Numbered from the stretch's first letter, positions 21,443-32,142 are shown. The stretch is 64,000 nt of DNA from a virus (IMGVR_UViG_3300034095_001343:50930-114929), one strand, 5' to 3'. Numbers and translations are program-made. The notes: generated by a model not told the origin, from the letters alone.

Positions 21443-24400
21443 TTACTTTTTTAATTTAGTTTTTTTATTATTGTTCTGATCAAAGTTATTTTGCTGTGCA
21501 ATACTATACATCTTACTCAATTCTTCTTGATATATTTTATCATAAAATCCAATTGTTTCACCTCTTTCATTTTGCATTTGAGTAATGTTCATTCTTATAG
21601 GAGACATTGGATCAAAACCAGCTGTTTGTTTATTAAACTGCAAAGGTGTAGTTTCCATAATAATGTTACTATTAGCATCTTGATAAAATCTAATTTTACC
21701 ACCTGCATCAATAGATTGAACATATTGTTTTTGAGGACTACTAACCATATTACTATAAACAGCAGAAAAATTATATTGACCTACTCTTCTAGGATTGATG
21801 TCTTTAGTTTGAGGAAAAGAAATTGTAATAGTTGTATAATCATTGAATTCATTTGCATCAATAATACCAGGTTTATTAGTAGTACTTTGAAGAGTCCTTA
21901 ACCACTCTGGTGAAAATGAAATAACATAAGCCGCTTTATCTTTACCAAGTGTTTTTTTTCCTGTTGGCCCATAAACTGGAGCATATCCAATTGTTGCATT
22001 TGGTAGATTTTGTGTACTAGCTTTTGGATCCTGAAATTTAGATACATCTTGAATCCATAAATTATAAATCTGTCTAGCTTTTGGATCTGAATCAGCAGTC
22101 TCATCTGTACCTATATCACGTTTATAAAATATAAGTTCCGAACTAGGTGTTCCTCTTACTTGATTCATAACTTCCGCCAATGCTGTAATCTGTCCTGGAT
22201 TTTTTCTCATCATAGTAGGATTAAATTCAATACTATAATATGGAGATTTTAATGCATCTCCTACCTCCATTTGTTCCATACTTATTCCTCTCATATATGC
22301 GTTTGGATCCCAAGGTTGAAACATTCGCACTTGAGCATCTGTCTTTTTATCCTCTTGTTCAGCAATAGTTTCAAGTGAACCATTAAGTGTACTATTAACT
22401 ATTTTCTTTTGATTTGCATATGATTCTTTAGCTAATTTAATAGCTTTATCCTTTGCAAATTCTGTAACTGTTCTTTGAGTATAACGTACAGCAGGATCAT
22501 CATAAACAGGAATACGCTTAGTACGGGTTACGATAAACTCTTGACCTGCAATCTGACCTTGTTTCGCCTTTGCTACATACGCATTTATAAACTCATCTTC
22601 TGTCATAAAATCAACAGAACCTGTTGTTTTATCTTCGGTAAAAATATTTGGTCCTGAGCGTAATTCTTCCTTAACCTTATTAATTTCTTTTGATAAGTCT
22701 GTTTGAAGGGCCTTTGTAAAGTTTTGAAGCATGACGGCATTACCAGTTGTAATCATATTATCAAACTGAAGTCTTTTTGCAGTTACGTCATTAAAATTTT
22801 CAACCATTTCGTGATACTTAACACCTCCATCTCTTTTTACAAATGATGGATATTTTGCGAAAAGCTGGGCAGAATCTCTAAACCGATTAGCCATCTCTTT
22901 ATACTTAGTATCTACTATATCTTCATTCTCCGGTTTTAATAATTTTGTTTTAATAGTAGTAAGGTCACCTTTAATATTTTCATTTACCTTATAAGAGTTA
23001 TTAGAATTATTCTCAAGCATTTCCAACGCTTTAAGATATAAATCAACCTGTTCACTTGTAACATTTTCTCTAAGTTGTTCAATCTTTGTATTATTAATTC
23101 CAACATAATCGGCTGTTGTAGGATCAACTGCTTGACCTGTTGCAGGATCAATTAAAACAGCCTCAGTTCCTTGTTTGGTATAATCACCTTCAAGATTGCT
23201 AAAAAGTCCACTTATAGCTGAAGCATAAGGATTTTCAAGTTCATATTTATATTTCTCAAGATCTTTTCTATTATCTTGTTTAATACCTTCTAATTCTTTT
23301 TGATTTTTAGATTGCTGTGCTATTTCAGCCATGTCATACTTAAAGTCTAATTTCTGCTTTTGATATTCATTAACTTTAAGTTCTCTACTTCTATTAATGT
23401 TTGAATATGAAATAGCAGCAGCAGATAAATCACTTTGTAAGTTATAACCCATTAATAGATTATATGCTCTATTTAAAAGACCTTGTGTACTTTGATCAGG
23501 ACTACCTTGTGAACTTTTTAATACTTGCTCTGTTGCATTTAACCCTTGCAGTGCCGCATCCAATGAACCTTTTTGAGCAATAAATATTTTTTCTTCATCT
23601 GACCCAGGAATGATACCTTGTTCTTTTGAATACTGTTCCCAATTAATATTAACATTTTTAAGTTCATTTACCTTTTCCTGTTGTTGAATAGATCTAGCAG
23701 CTAATTGTGATTCAAAAGCACTAATAGTTTCCTTAGCCCAAATAGCTTGACCTTCATCAACAGAAGAAAATTGACCAACTTTAATACCTTCTTCGGCAAA
23801 ATCTCTTGATCTTACATAGGCATCTGCATAATAAGCCTGTTGAACTATAGGATCATCCGACAAAGCTCTTTGAGCCATTTGAAATGCTTGCTCTGTAATA
23901 AGATTTCCATTTCTATCTTTTACTATCCAAAATCCTGTTTCATCTACATATTCCTGTGTAACATCTAATCCTGAAGTTTTTAAAAAGTCAATAGATTTCT
24001 GATATAAATCAGCATCACCAATATATCTTGGTGTACCCATGCTCAAGGCTTTATCTTGAGATGCGTTTTTAAAATCTTGCATCTGATACTCTAATGCTTT
24101 AACACCAGTTTGCCAATACATTTCTCTCTGATCTTTGTTAGGAGAGTTCATTAACATATTAGCATATTGCATTTCATTTTGATACTGCTTCGTAAATACA
24201 AGATCTTTTACAACAAGATCCTCCTCATAAAAAGGTTTAAATAGTTGTTGAGCGGAATCAATATTTTGTGCTACCGATAAATCCATACCAGAAATAAGCT
24301 GTAGTTGCTTACCCAAATTTTCAGCATATTGATTTCTAATATCCTGAGTATCTGCTCTAGAAAGATCTGAATATACAACCTTGCTATAAAGATCATTAAG

Positions 24401-24526
24401 AGCTTTATAGTTTGTATTATACCTATTAGTCTTTACATCTAATACATCAGACAAAAATTTATAATCTGGAGTAAAAGGTTGCCAATTCGGCATATATGGT
24501 TGTGATCCTTGTGTGTATGTTGCCAT
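21443..24526 (-). CDS. crAss-like virion cargo protein, 1027 aa
   Basis: Located between two other giant cargo-type genes, ending 9 bases before the polymerase start. The N-terminus (SQPYMPNWQPFTPDYKFL) followed by repeated helix-forming segments resembles large virion proteins that precede the polymerase in crAss-like phages. Residues about 60-600 are mainly amphipathic helix rich in Gln, Asn, Lys and Tyr; the C-terminal third is more beta-like. The final residues are Lys/Asn-rich (QNNNKKTKLKK). No enzyme motif, signal peptide or membrane segment is apparent. It is probably packaged in the capsid or tail and ejected with the DNA, but this is based on gene order and composition only. Confidence 0.7.
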   Translation of the reverse strand: MATYTQGSQPYMPNWQPFTPDYKFLSDVLDVKTNRYNTNYKALNDLYSKVVYSDLSRADTQDIRNQYAENLGKQLQLISGMDLSVAQNIDSAQQLFKPFYEEDLVVKDLVFTKQYQNEMQYANMLMNSPNKDQREMYWQTGVKALEYQMQDFKNASQDKALSMGTPRYIGDADLYQKSIDFLKTSGLDVTQEYVDETGFWIVKDRNGNLITEQAFQMAQRALSDDPIVQQAYYADAYVRSRDFAEEGIKVGQFSSVDEGQAIWAKETISAFESQLAARSIQQQEKVNELKNVNINWEQYSKEQGIIPGSDEEKIFIAQKGSLDAALQGLNATEQVLKSSQGSPDQSTQGLLNRAYNLLMGYNLQSDLSAAAISYSNINRSRELKVNEYQKQKLDFKYDMAEIAQQSKNQKELEGIKQDNRKDLEKYKYELENPYASAISGLFSNLEGDYTKQGTEAVLIDPATGQAVDPTTADYVGINNTKIEQLRENVTSEQVDLYLKALEMLENNSNNSYKVNENIKGDLTTIKTKLLKPENEDIVDTKYKEMANRFRDSAQLFAKYPSFVKRDGGVKYHEMVENFNDVTAKRLQFDNMITTGNAVMLQNFTKALQTDLSKEINKVKEELRSGPNIFTEDKTTGSVDFMTEDEFINAYVAKAKQGQIAGQEFIVTRTKRIPVYDDPAVRYTQRTVTEFAKDKAIKLAKESYANQKKIVNSTLNGSLETIAEQEDKKTDAQVRMFQPWDPNAYMRGISMEQMEVGDALKSPYYSIEFNPTMMRKNPGQITALAEVMNQVRGTPSSELIFYKRDIGTDETADSDPKARQIYNLWIQDVSKFQDPKASTQNLPNATIGYAPVYGPTGKKTLGKDKAAYVISFSPEWLRTLQSTTNKPGIIDANEFNDYTTITISFPQTKDINPRRVGQYNFSAVYSNMVSSPQKQYVQSIDAGGKIRFYQDANSNIIMETTPLQFNKQTAGFDPMSPIRMNITQMQNERGETIGFYDKIYQEELSKMYSIAQQNNFDQNNNKKTKLKK

Positions 24527-24584
24527 ATTTTTAAGTTAATAAAATTTTTTAGGTTTTAAAGATTTATTAATAAACTTTTATAGT

Positions 24585-27080
24585 TTATTTGCCAATTTGT
24601 CCAATATAAAAAGGAAAAATTGTTTCTTTTATTTCTGTACCTTTTCTTGATTTAGATTGTTGAGCTTTTCCTGGATTATAAGAATAACCATATCCTTGCG
24701 GCATATTAGTATACTCTTTTTGTATATTAGTCTCTTGAGGTACAGCAACAGATTGAGTGATTATACCTTGAATCAATTCTGCTGTTGGTTCAATACCAGC
24801 TGCTTTTAACATTCTTGCAGTTTCTGCATACTGCTTAATTTTTGACATTGGATCTGGTAAAGGTGCAGGTTCAAATGCTTTACCGCTAAACTGACCAATC
24901 ATACCGCCAGTAGTGGGATCAATTTGATAATAATCTTGAATAGAATTTAAGTTGTAAGTATTAGCCCTATTAGTAATAGCATTAGACATTAACTGAGCAT
25001 ACTGTTCTCTATCAAAGTTCTTTTCGTCCATATAGTTTTGTAAAACAGCTTGTGTATCATCATACTCTCTTACAACTCTATCTCGTCTTTCTCTTTGAGT
25101 TGCTGCATCCATTTGAGCTTGCATAGCCAAACCTTGATTTATGGTACTTACATTCCTTTGATTTACTCTACCCACTTCATTAGCAATTGCTTGAGCGGCT
25201 TGACCTTGAGCTTGCGCAGTTCTAGCAGCTAAAGCTTGAGGACCACCAAAAGCCCCAGCACCCATAGTCTGAATACCTAATTGTTCATTAATAGCAGCAA
25301 TACCTCTAGTGGGTTCTTCCAATACATATCCTAAATCAATATTATTTACTGCAGGTTGAAAAGGAAAAAACATATCTCGTTCCCTAGCGGCAACAGCATT
25401 TAACTGAAGCAAGTCTTGTAACCACCATTCTGCATTTGGTCTTCTTGCCGACTTTGGTGTTTCAAATTGTTTTATACTTTTTTTAGGGCAGCAATTTTGT
25501 GAATATGTACCATCTTCACATGGACAACCTTCTGCTGGTGGTAAGAATGATTTTTTAACATCATATTTTAATGGTCTTCTAGATGAAGTAAATGTACCAT
25601 ACTTACCATCAAAGTCTTTACCAGTTCCTGCACCAAAACCAAAGTCATTTCTTAAATCTGTTGTAAGATCAAGTTTTTGTTGTTCAGTAAGTTCATTATA
25701 ACCAGCTGCTTTTAACTTAGCATTAATATCATTTACTGACTGAGGAATATATTCATTGTTAACCCAAGCTTGAAATTTTAAAACTTCAGGATTTTTATAT
25801 TTTTCATCTGCTGCAGGTTGATATGTTTCTAATGATGCAATTAGATCAGATGCATTTGGATATATTTGTCCCCAATCTTTTAACCAGCCTTGTTCATTTA
25901 AAGAAGCATCACCATATCTACCAGGTAATTGCTTTTGATTTTTTACTTCAGAACGTTGAACATCAGAATAAGTTCTTTCACCCACATTTTTAAAATCAAT
26001 TGCAATATTACGATCCTCATATTTCTTTATGATATTAGGATCTACAGCAATATTTCCTTTTGACTGTGTTTTTTTAGCAGGTGTATTATCAGGTTGCTTT
26101 GTTCTAGTTTCTACTGGAGGTTGTTCAAATGTCGTTGGAACATTAGTTGTTTCAACTGGTTTACCTATAAGTCTTCCTGGTAAATAATAGTTATTAGGTT
26201 CTTCTTCCTCATATGTTGATTCATCTGCATCTTGTGCTTTTCTTAATTCTTTACCATACCTACCCATTTCCATTTCTTCAGGAGATGGTTGTTGAGCCAT
26301 CTGTTGTTCAGAAGCTTGTGCTTGTTGCATCATTTGCTGAAGCATCATTAATTTTTGTTGTTGTTCTGGAGGAAGAGATGCAATGGCTTTTTGTTGAGCT
26401 TTTTCTTGAGAAATTCTCTCAACCTTTGCTGTAAAATCAATTGGATCAATTCCTTGTGAAGCTAAATAAGGATATGCCGTAACTGGTACACCCTCTTCAA
26501 AATCTTTCTTTGATTCTTGAACAAATGCAAGTTTAGATAAAGCTTTCTTATTCTTATCCATCATTAACTCTGCACTCTTTACTTGAATATCATCAGCATA
26601 CTCATCTTTAATAGAACCATAGTAAGTATTAAGGTCATACTTTTTAGATATGGTAGCCGGTGTCATTTTTTTTCTAGAATTAATACCAAAAGCTTTTAAA
26701 TCTGAACCACCTAACTTCATATCTTTAGTATCAGAAAATACAAAAGATTGTTCAGGAAGATTTAAAGGTACACCACCACTAGAATGTCTAGGTCCTTTAA
26801 TATCATAAAGACCAAACAAACCATCATTATCTAAATCTGTAAGTACAGTTTCTCCACCTTCAGCTTCAATATTAGCTTGTGTTCTTGGTACAGCATTTAA
26901 CGTATGTCTTACATTTATATCTCTAGTTTGATTTTTTTTATTGGGATCTTTAACATTTGTAACTAATCCAAAATCAAACTGGTCTCCTGTAGTCATTCCA
27001 CCTTGCTGCATCATACTGACAATCTTACCATTCTTTATAGTAAGACCAGGAGGTAAGCTATTAATTTTTACTTTTGCCAT
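24585..27080 (-). CDS. crAss-like virion cargo protein with GPRHSSGG motif, 831 aa
   Basis: Residues about 70-115 hold a conserved block, EAEGGETVL then IKGPRHSSGGVPLNLP and SFVFSD, which I recognise from large virion proteins of crAss-like and other Bacteroidota phages; its function is unknown. Around residues 235-265 there is a Gln/Met-rich helix (QQQKLMMLQQMMQQAQ), and near residues 525-540 a Cys cluster (CPCEDGTYSQNCCPKK) that could bind metal or form disulphides. Residues 600-690 are Ala/Gln-rich helix. The gene follows the next cargo gene by 2 bases, implying coupled translation. It begins with MAKVKINSLPPG and soon has a QQGG element shared with its neighbours. Cargo/ejection role inferred from context. 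Confidence 0.7.
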   Translation of the reverse strand: MAKVKINSLPPGLTIKNGKIVSMMQQGGMTTGDQFDFGLVTNVKDPNKKNQTRDINVRHTLNAVPRTQANIEAEGGETVLTDLDNDGLFGLYDIKGPRHSSGGVPLNLPEQSFVFSDTKDMKLGGSDLKAFGINSRKKMTPATISKKYDLNTYYGSIKDEYADDIQVKSAELMMDKNKKALSKLAFVQESKKDFEEGVPVTAYPYLASQGIDPIDFTAKVERISQEKAQQKAIASLPPEQQQKLMMLQQMMQQAQASEQQMAQQPSPEEMEMGRYGKELRKAQDADESTYEEEEPNNYYLPGRLIGKPVETTNVPTTFEQPPVETRTKQPDNTPAKKTQSKGNIAVDPNIIKKYEDRNIAIDFKNVGERTYSDVQRSEVKNQKQLPGRYGDASLNEQGWLKDWGQIYPNASDLIASLETYQPAADEKYKNPEVLKFQAWVNNEYIPQSVNDINAKLKAAGYNELTEQQKLDLTTDLRNDFGFGAGTGKDFDGKYGTFTSSRRPLKYDVKKSFLPPAEGCPCEDGTYSQNCCPKKSIKQFETPKSARRPNAEWWLQDLLQLNAVAARERDMFFPFQPAVNNIDLGYVLEEPTRGIAAINEQLGIQTMGAGAFGGPQALAARTAQAQGQAAQAIANEVGRVNQRNVSTINQGLAMQAQMDAATQRERRDRVVREYDDTQAVLQNYMDEKNFDREQYAQLMSNAITNRANTYNLNSIQDYYQIDPTTGGMIGQFSGKAFEPAPLPDPMSKIKQYAETARMLKAAGIEPTAELIQGIITQSVAVPQETNIQKEYTNMPQGYGYSYNPGKAQQSKSRKGTEIKETIFPFYIGQIGK

Positions 27081-27082
27081 TA

Positions 27083-28972
27083 TTATAATATTTGAATGTT
27101 AGCACCTGCTGCAATTAATTGAGCAATTGTGTCAGGATCTAAATCTATTTCATTTGAAAACTCGTCATCTACAGTTTCACCACCAAACTGTCTCATGTAC
27201 TCAACTCTATTATCTTGTTCAGCCAATCCTGTATTAACATCCCAAGTACCTTGTTTATTTAAAGGATCTTCATAATAACCAAACATGTTATCAGCTTGTG
27301 TCATTTCATACAACCTTCCTTCCGCTTCTCTTGCTTTTTTGTTTTGATACATTTCATTTGCAAATCCAGCACCTTGTACTGCAAGATTACCAATTTTTCC
27401 ATAACCTTGCATAAATCTAGAATCCATAAATCTATTTAAATTACCAGCAAGTTTATTAGTAATATCTACTTTTGGTGCAGAAGGTTCGTTTGTTTGTGAA
27501 GGTAAAGAAGAAAGATAGTTTTCATATTCTTGATAATCTTGAAGTTCTTGACCTATCATACCTCTTCCTGTAGATTTTAACCATTCATCATAAGATAATT
27601 GTTGTTTTTCAATACCGTTTTCTGCAATTAAAAGATCACCACCATATTTCATAGAAGTTTGTTGTCTTACATAATCATTATATAACTGACTTGCATTTGC
27701 ACCACCTCTTATTATTGGATCTTCTATTATAAATTCTTGAAGCGTTTTTATCTTAGATGGTTGATCAACTAAATTAGTAGTATTAACAACAGGTGATTGG
27801 GTATTTCTAAAATTTGTTTGATTATATGTAGCTAATGGAAAATTAGATTGAACACCAAGATATAAAGGATTTGATGTATTACTTGTATTACCCGTAAGTG
27901 TATTTAATCCCATCATTGTTTCATACAAATATGGATTTTCTTGAGCACTTTTATATGATGATGCTTCACCACTTGGATTAATACCTAATGAACCCATTCC
28001 TTCTTTTTGTGATCCAATCAACATATTTAAAGTTTTAGGATCAAATCTAGATTCCAAATCCCCTAATGATGTACTATTTTGAAGAAATTTTTCTAAATCT
28101 TTTTTTTGATTTTTTGAATATATAGAAGAACCTGGATCAATCTTTCTACTAGAAAATTGTCCAACATATTGATTTTTATCTTTATCAAAATCAAATTGGG
28201 AAAATCTATTTACATCATCTTTATATTGTTGTTCAGTTCTTAGCTGATCTTTATTTCTTGCAGCATTATATAAATCAGTGGGATCTCCAGCGTAAGTGTT
28301 TTCATCTCCAGGCGCAGTAGTAACTTTATAATTATAATAGGAAGGTCTTGCTTCTTTAGCTCTAGCTCTCTTAGCTTTAATATCTCTATAAAAACCCTTT
28401 TTCAATCCTGTATTTGGATCTTCTTTACCACCAAATAAATCACCAGCTGCTTCTGCTAAAAAAAATCCAGCACCTGCAACATCACCTCTAGTACCAAGAT
28501 CCATTGGTAAATAATTTGCCATTGGATTCCTAGAATAACCATTTTTTTCTTGTTGTAAAGCAAAGTATTGATTAGCGGTTAAAGGAAACATTGACTCAAA
28601 ACCTGTTTGTGCTTCTGGTAATGCATTACCAAACATACCAAAGTTTACATCTTCAGCTTCATCATATTCTTCCTCATAATTTGCTTCTTGATTATTTTCT
28701 AATGCTTCTTCTGATTCTTCTTCTGATTCTTCTTCTGGTTCAAAAAACTCATCTAACTCACTTGATGAAATACCAGAATCCATTAAGATTTCTCTAACAG
28801 TAGTTTCATCATAACCCTGATTAATAAGTTCTTGTGCTATTTGTTGAAAAGAAGCTCCCGAATCTAATAAACTTTGAATCTGCTGAGTAATGGATTGTTG
28901 TCCACTTTCCATATCCTCACCACCTTCCTGCATATAAGATAAACTTTTTTTATTTAAATTTTTGTTGCTCAT
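27083..28972 (-). CDS. crAss-like virion cargo protein, acidic and Gln-rich, 629 aa
   Basis: The N-terminus has QEGGEDMESG, then two short helical repeats (QIQSLLDSGASFQQIAQELI and QGYDETTVREILMDSGIS) resembling the small helical-hairpin repeats common in phage virion proteins. A very acidic stretch (EPEEESEEESEEALE, about residues 77-91) is encoded by a 12-base near-repeat at 28704-28736. YGGD and FGGE elements appear near residues 443 and 605. The C-terminal half is Asn/Gln/Tyr-rich with no enzymatic motif. It lies between two other cargo-type genes and ends 2 bases before the next. The leader has GTATATTAG about 20 bases before the ATG. Function unknown; virion cargo is the best guess from position. 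Confidence 0.65.
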   Translation of the reverse strand: MSNKNLNKKSLSYMQEGGEDMESGQQSITQQIQSLLDSGASFQQIAQELINQGYDETTVREILMDSGISSSELDEFFEPEEESEEESEEALENNQEANYEEEYDEAEDVNFGMFGNALPEAQTGFESMFPLTANQYFALQQEKNGYSRNPMANYLPMDLGTRGDVAGAGFFLAEAAGDLFGGKEDPNTGLKKGFYRDIKAKRARAKEARPSYYNYKVTTAPGDENTYAGDPTDLYNAARNKDQLRTEQQYKDDVNRFSQFDFDKDKNQYVGQFSSRKIDPGSSIYSKNQKKDLEKFLQNSTSLGDLESRFDPKTLNMLIGSQKEGMGSLGINPSGEASSYKSAQENPYLYETMMGLNTLTGNTSNTSNPLYLGVQSNFPLATYNQTNFRNTQSPVVNTTNLVDQPSKIKTLQEFIIEDPIIRGGANASQLYNDYVRQQTSMKYGGDLLIAENGIEKQQLSYDEWLKSTGRGMIGQELQDYQEYENYLSSLPSQTNEPSAPKVDITNKLAGNLNRFMDSRFMQGYGKIGNLAVQGAGFANEMYQNKKAREAEGRLYEMTQADNMFGYYEDPLNKQGTWDVNTGLAEQDNRVEYMRQFGGETVDDEFSNEIDLDPDTIAQLIAAGANIQIL

Positions 28973-29016
28973 ATTATACTACTAATATACGAATAAATAA
29001 AACATTTTACTAATTA

Positions 29017-32000
29017 TTATAGAGTTACTACATTTGTCATTATATAATTTGGAACAGACATACCTGAACTTTTAGCATCTTTATAATATATTCTATTTAG
29101 TCTATCATAAGTTTTTTTAGCTTTACCTTCTTCAAGCGTTCCAATATAGTCACCGTTAATATATTTTTTGTATATATCAAATGCAATTTCATTACCTGTC
29201 TGATATTTTGGTTGGTTTATATCACCACCATATTGTTTTATTACCATATTATAACCAGGATTACCTTTTCTTTTAAAATCTTGTTCATAATAATTTTTAA
29301 AATCTTGTTCCGTTAATCCTTCAGGATTAATACCATAATATTCATATCTACCATTATCTAAATGAATATATTGAGCATCTTTATTTTTCTTTAAAAAATT
29401 ATTTACTTTATTAACACCACTTTTTCCTGTATTAATATATGTAAACTCTGCTTTTCCTGTTGATGGGGAATAAAGAATAAACTTTCCAGTATTAGGTGTA
29501 TTTTGATAAATTGGATTTCCTTGTTTATCCAATAATCTCATTTCTTCACCATTTAATGTAGCTTTATCAATATTAATAGCACCGAATCTTCTTGGTACTA
29601 TTTCTGTTTCAGCATTAAATTCATCAGCCTTTCCTACTTTAAATTTACCATCTTCTATACCATAAAAAGATTGAATATCTTTTGAGGAATATTTTTTATC
29701 AGAATACGTATCACTTGCTACTAACCAATCTTTTGCTTTTCTGACTGTGTTATTTACATCTTCTATAAATTCTCCACCTATAATAATATCACCATCTGTC
29801 GTTTGATTAACTTTAGCAAAACTCATTGGTCTATTAGTTATATCAATAGTAGTATCTTGTGAACTAAGTCCACCAGGCACACCTTGAATTCCTAAACTTT
29901 TTAAAGCTTTACTTCTTATTGCAGGGGGTGCCCACACTAAACTGTGTAGTCCTAATACACCAGGAAATGCAGTTCCAACCAATCCTGCAGTTACATAGTC
30001 AGAAGTTCTCCAATTTCTACCTCCATATAAAATAGGATTTATTTTACTTCTATTTCCTGTAACAAAAGCTTCTAAAAGATTTTCTTCTGCATAATTAGGT
30101 AAAGTCCAAGAATCACCATATTTATTTTTTGCATCTAAATGATCTTTTGTATTTTGTTTATAATAATCAGAGTTTTTATATGCCTCTATTTCTTCTTGAG
30201 TCAATTTACCTTTAGGGTATTTTTGTAAAGCTCCTTTAGTATCAAAAAATCCCGCTTGTTGTATGTTAGGAGATCCTGGTAGTTGAGTAGGTGTGTTTAC
30301 TTGTTTATATCCTCTTAACCAATCTTCTTTTAATAATCTAGCTTGATCTAAAGGAATTTGATTTCTTGTAGTAGAGACAAGTTCGTTAATATTACGTACA
30401 TCAGATAAACTGGATTTTGGTATTTCTGCAATATAACTTGTTCTATCTACTGGAGAAAAAACTTGTTTAATTTCAGAAGGTTTACCTGGAATTGTTGATT
30501 CAACTTCTTGCCACGTCCATGTTGGTTTATTTCTACTATAGTCTTTAGCAATATTAATATCTGGTGACATATACATGTCATTATAAAAAGATCCTTCAGG
30601 TGTTCTTATTAATCTAGATTCTAAAGCATCATCTAATCCAGTCCTTCCTATACCTCTATAATAAGCTTCGGGATTAGGTTTAAATGCCCAAGGATTAATT
30701 TTATAAGCATTTTTTAAAGGAGTTTGTGTTGTCAAAAACTGACCAGTACCTGCCAAAGGATTAACAAGATTATTTACAAATTGTCCTGTTGTTTTAGCAC
30801 CTAAACCTGCAAATGCTCCTATTGCTAAAGGTAAACCTATACTTAAAGCTGCTTCTCCATAATTGCCTTGTTGAAGGTTTAAAGGTACCCTTCCTATTCC
30901 TGATGCAAAGTCTCCAAACCATACTCCAGGATTTATTGCATCTGGTATGTAATCTGATTGTAATTTATCTCCTATTGCTTGAGTTTCTCTTGCAATAACT
31001 TCTGGAAAGTTTTGTAAAGTATATGGTATTTTCTTAGCTGCTTCTGCATCAGCTATTCTTGCTCTTCTTTCGTCTTCTTGTATTTTTCTTAACCGTTGTG
31101 CTTCTTGAACACTTTTAGCTACTTGTTGTTTAGATACACTTAGTGTTGCAGTTGATACTGGTTTTTTAAGTTCTCTTGAGTTATAAGTTCTTGATGTTGA
31201 TTCTGATGCTGTTTGTCCATAATTAAAATCTGAAAAATTAGGTGGTATATATTTTCCTTTTTGAGCCATTAGTAATCCACCTAGTGCTTTTTTGTCTAAA
31301 TCTAAAAGTTCTTTATTCCCTTTCAAATATAGTTTATTACCATTCCATCCTGATGTCAATTCATTATTTCTTGAAACACCATAATTACCATTATTACCTT
31401 CTACTTTTATTCCGTTATCTTGAAATAATTTAAAGTATTGTTCTTTTTCTTCTTTAGAATGATATGGTATATTTTTTCCTTGAACGTTTATGTTTCCTAA
31501 AACTTGTTTTGGTATCGGTTCTTTATAAATAATAGGTTGAATAGGAGAATCGTACTCTGGTCTAATTTCCTGTTGTTTTTTACCGTTTTTAGTTACTATA
31601 CTTGGATAAACAACAACTTTATTAGGTTTTTGTAATAACTCTTTATCTGTTTCTTTATAAAACGTATTTATTAAAGAATTGTCAATATATGGTTTTTGTT
31701 TAGTTTTAATATAATCAAAAGATAAAGCATTTTTCCAATCTTCACCATATTGATAGTTATTTAAACTATCATTATAAGCCTTAAATCTTGGGTCATTCTT
31801 ATCATCTACATATATAGGTGTATTCTTTTTAGTTTCTTTTCCTATCTGAGCCATTGGTAGTTCAAACACTTGGTCACCGGGGAATTGATAATCAAATCCA
31901 GGCTGCATTAATTCTCTATTTCCAAGATTGTCTATACCTAAAATAGGTCCTTTTTTTAAAGGTTCTCCGTTTTTTTCTCTCATAGAAATATTCCCAGATG

Positions 32001-32142
32001 GAATAACGTTGTGGATATTATTTACATCTGGTGAATCATATCTATAACCATCCGTGGAAAAAACACCCGTTACATAAGTAAACTGCTCATTAGGTCCTCC
32101 GGGTAAACCTCTTCTTTCAATATGATTAAACTTATCTTTCAT
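29017..32142 (-). CDS. crAss-like virion cargo protein with possible ADP-ribosyltransferase-like segment, 1041 aa
   Basis: The first 95 residues form a block typical of crAss-like cargo proteins: VTGVFSTDGYRYDSPD, IPSGNISM, ILGIDNLGN and PGFDYQFPGD, followed by ELPMAQIG. Around residues 490-600 lies YYRGIGRTGLDDALES followed by MYMSPDINIAKDYSR; the conserved Arg near the start and the serine-containing strand resemble an ADP-ribosyltransferase-like fold, but I cannot confirm the catalytic Glu, so this is tentative. Hydrophobic Gly/Ala segments near 430-450 could insert in membranes. The C-terminus has QYGGD and YQTG elements shared with neighbouring cargo proteins. The start codon overlaps the muzzle stop as TAATG, which supports the chosen start and translational coupling. 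Confidence 0.68.
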   Translation of the reverse strand: MKDKFNHIERRGLPGGPNEQFTYVTGVFSTDGYRYDSPDVNNIHNVIPSGNISMREKNGEPLKKGPILGIDNLGNRELMQPGFDYQFPGDQVFELPMAQIGKETKKNTPIYVDDKNDPRFKAYNDSLNNYQYGEDWKNALSFDYIKTKQKPYIDNSLINTFYKETDKELLQKPNKVVVYPSIVTKNGKKQQEIRPEYDSPIQPIIYKEPIPKQVLGNINVQGKNIPYHSKEEKEQYFKLFQDNGIKVEGNNGNYGVSRNNELTSGWNGNKLYLKGNKELLDLDKKALGGLLMAQKGKYIPPNFSDFNYGQTASESTSRTYNSRELKKPVSTATLSVSKQQVAKSVQEAQRLRKIQEDERRARIADAEAAKKIPYTLQNFPEVIARETQAIGDKLQSDYIPDAINPGVWFGDFASGIGRVPLNLQQGNYGEAALSIGLPLAIGAFAGLGAKTTGQFVNNLVNPLAGTGQFLTTQTPLKNAYKINPWAFKPNPEAYYRGIGRTGLDDALESRLIRTPEGSFYNDMYMSPDINIAKDYSRNKPTWTWQEVESTIPGKPSEIKQVFSPVDRTSYIAEIPKSSLSDVRNINELVSTTRNQIPLDQARLLKEDWLRGYKQVNTPTQLPGSPNIQQAGFFDTKGALQKYPKGKLTQEEIEAYKNSDYYKQNTKDHLDAKNKYGDSWTLPNYAEENLLEAFVTGNRSKINPILYGGRNWRTSDYVTAGLVGTAFPGVLGLHSLVWAPPAIRSKALKSLGIQGVPGGLSSQDTTIDITNRPMSFAKVNQTTDGDIIIGGEFIEDVNNTVRKAKDWLVASDTYSDKKYSSKDIQSFYGIEDGKFKVGKADEFNAETEIVPRRFGAINIDKATLNGEEMRLLDKQGNPIYQNTPNTGKFILYSPSTGKAEFTYINTGKSGVNKVNNFLKKNKDAQYIHLDNGRYEYYGINPEGLTEQDFKNYYEQDFKRKGNPGYNMVIKQYGGDINQPKYQTGNEIAFDIYKKYINGDYIGTLEEGKAKKTYDRLNRIYYKDAKSSGMSVPNYIMTNVVTL

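Noticed and set aside
21491-21901. 136-codon plus-strand ORF
   Set aside because: Antisense to the 1027-aa cargo gene, with His/Ile/Asn-rich composition expected from reverse reading of AT-rich coding DNA.
28704-28736. 12-base tandem repeat, possible CRISPR or regulatory repeat
   Set aside because: It encodes the acidic EESEE stretch of the 629-aa protein in frame; too short and unspaced for a CRISPR array.
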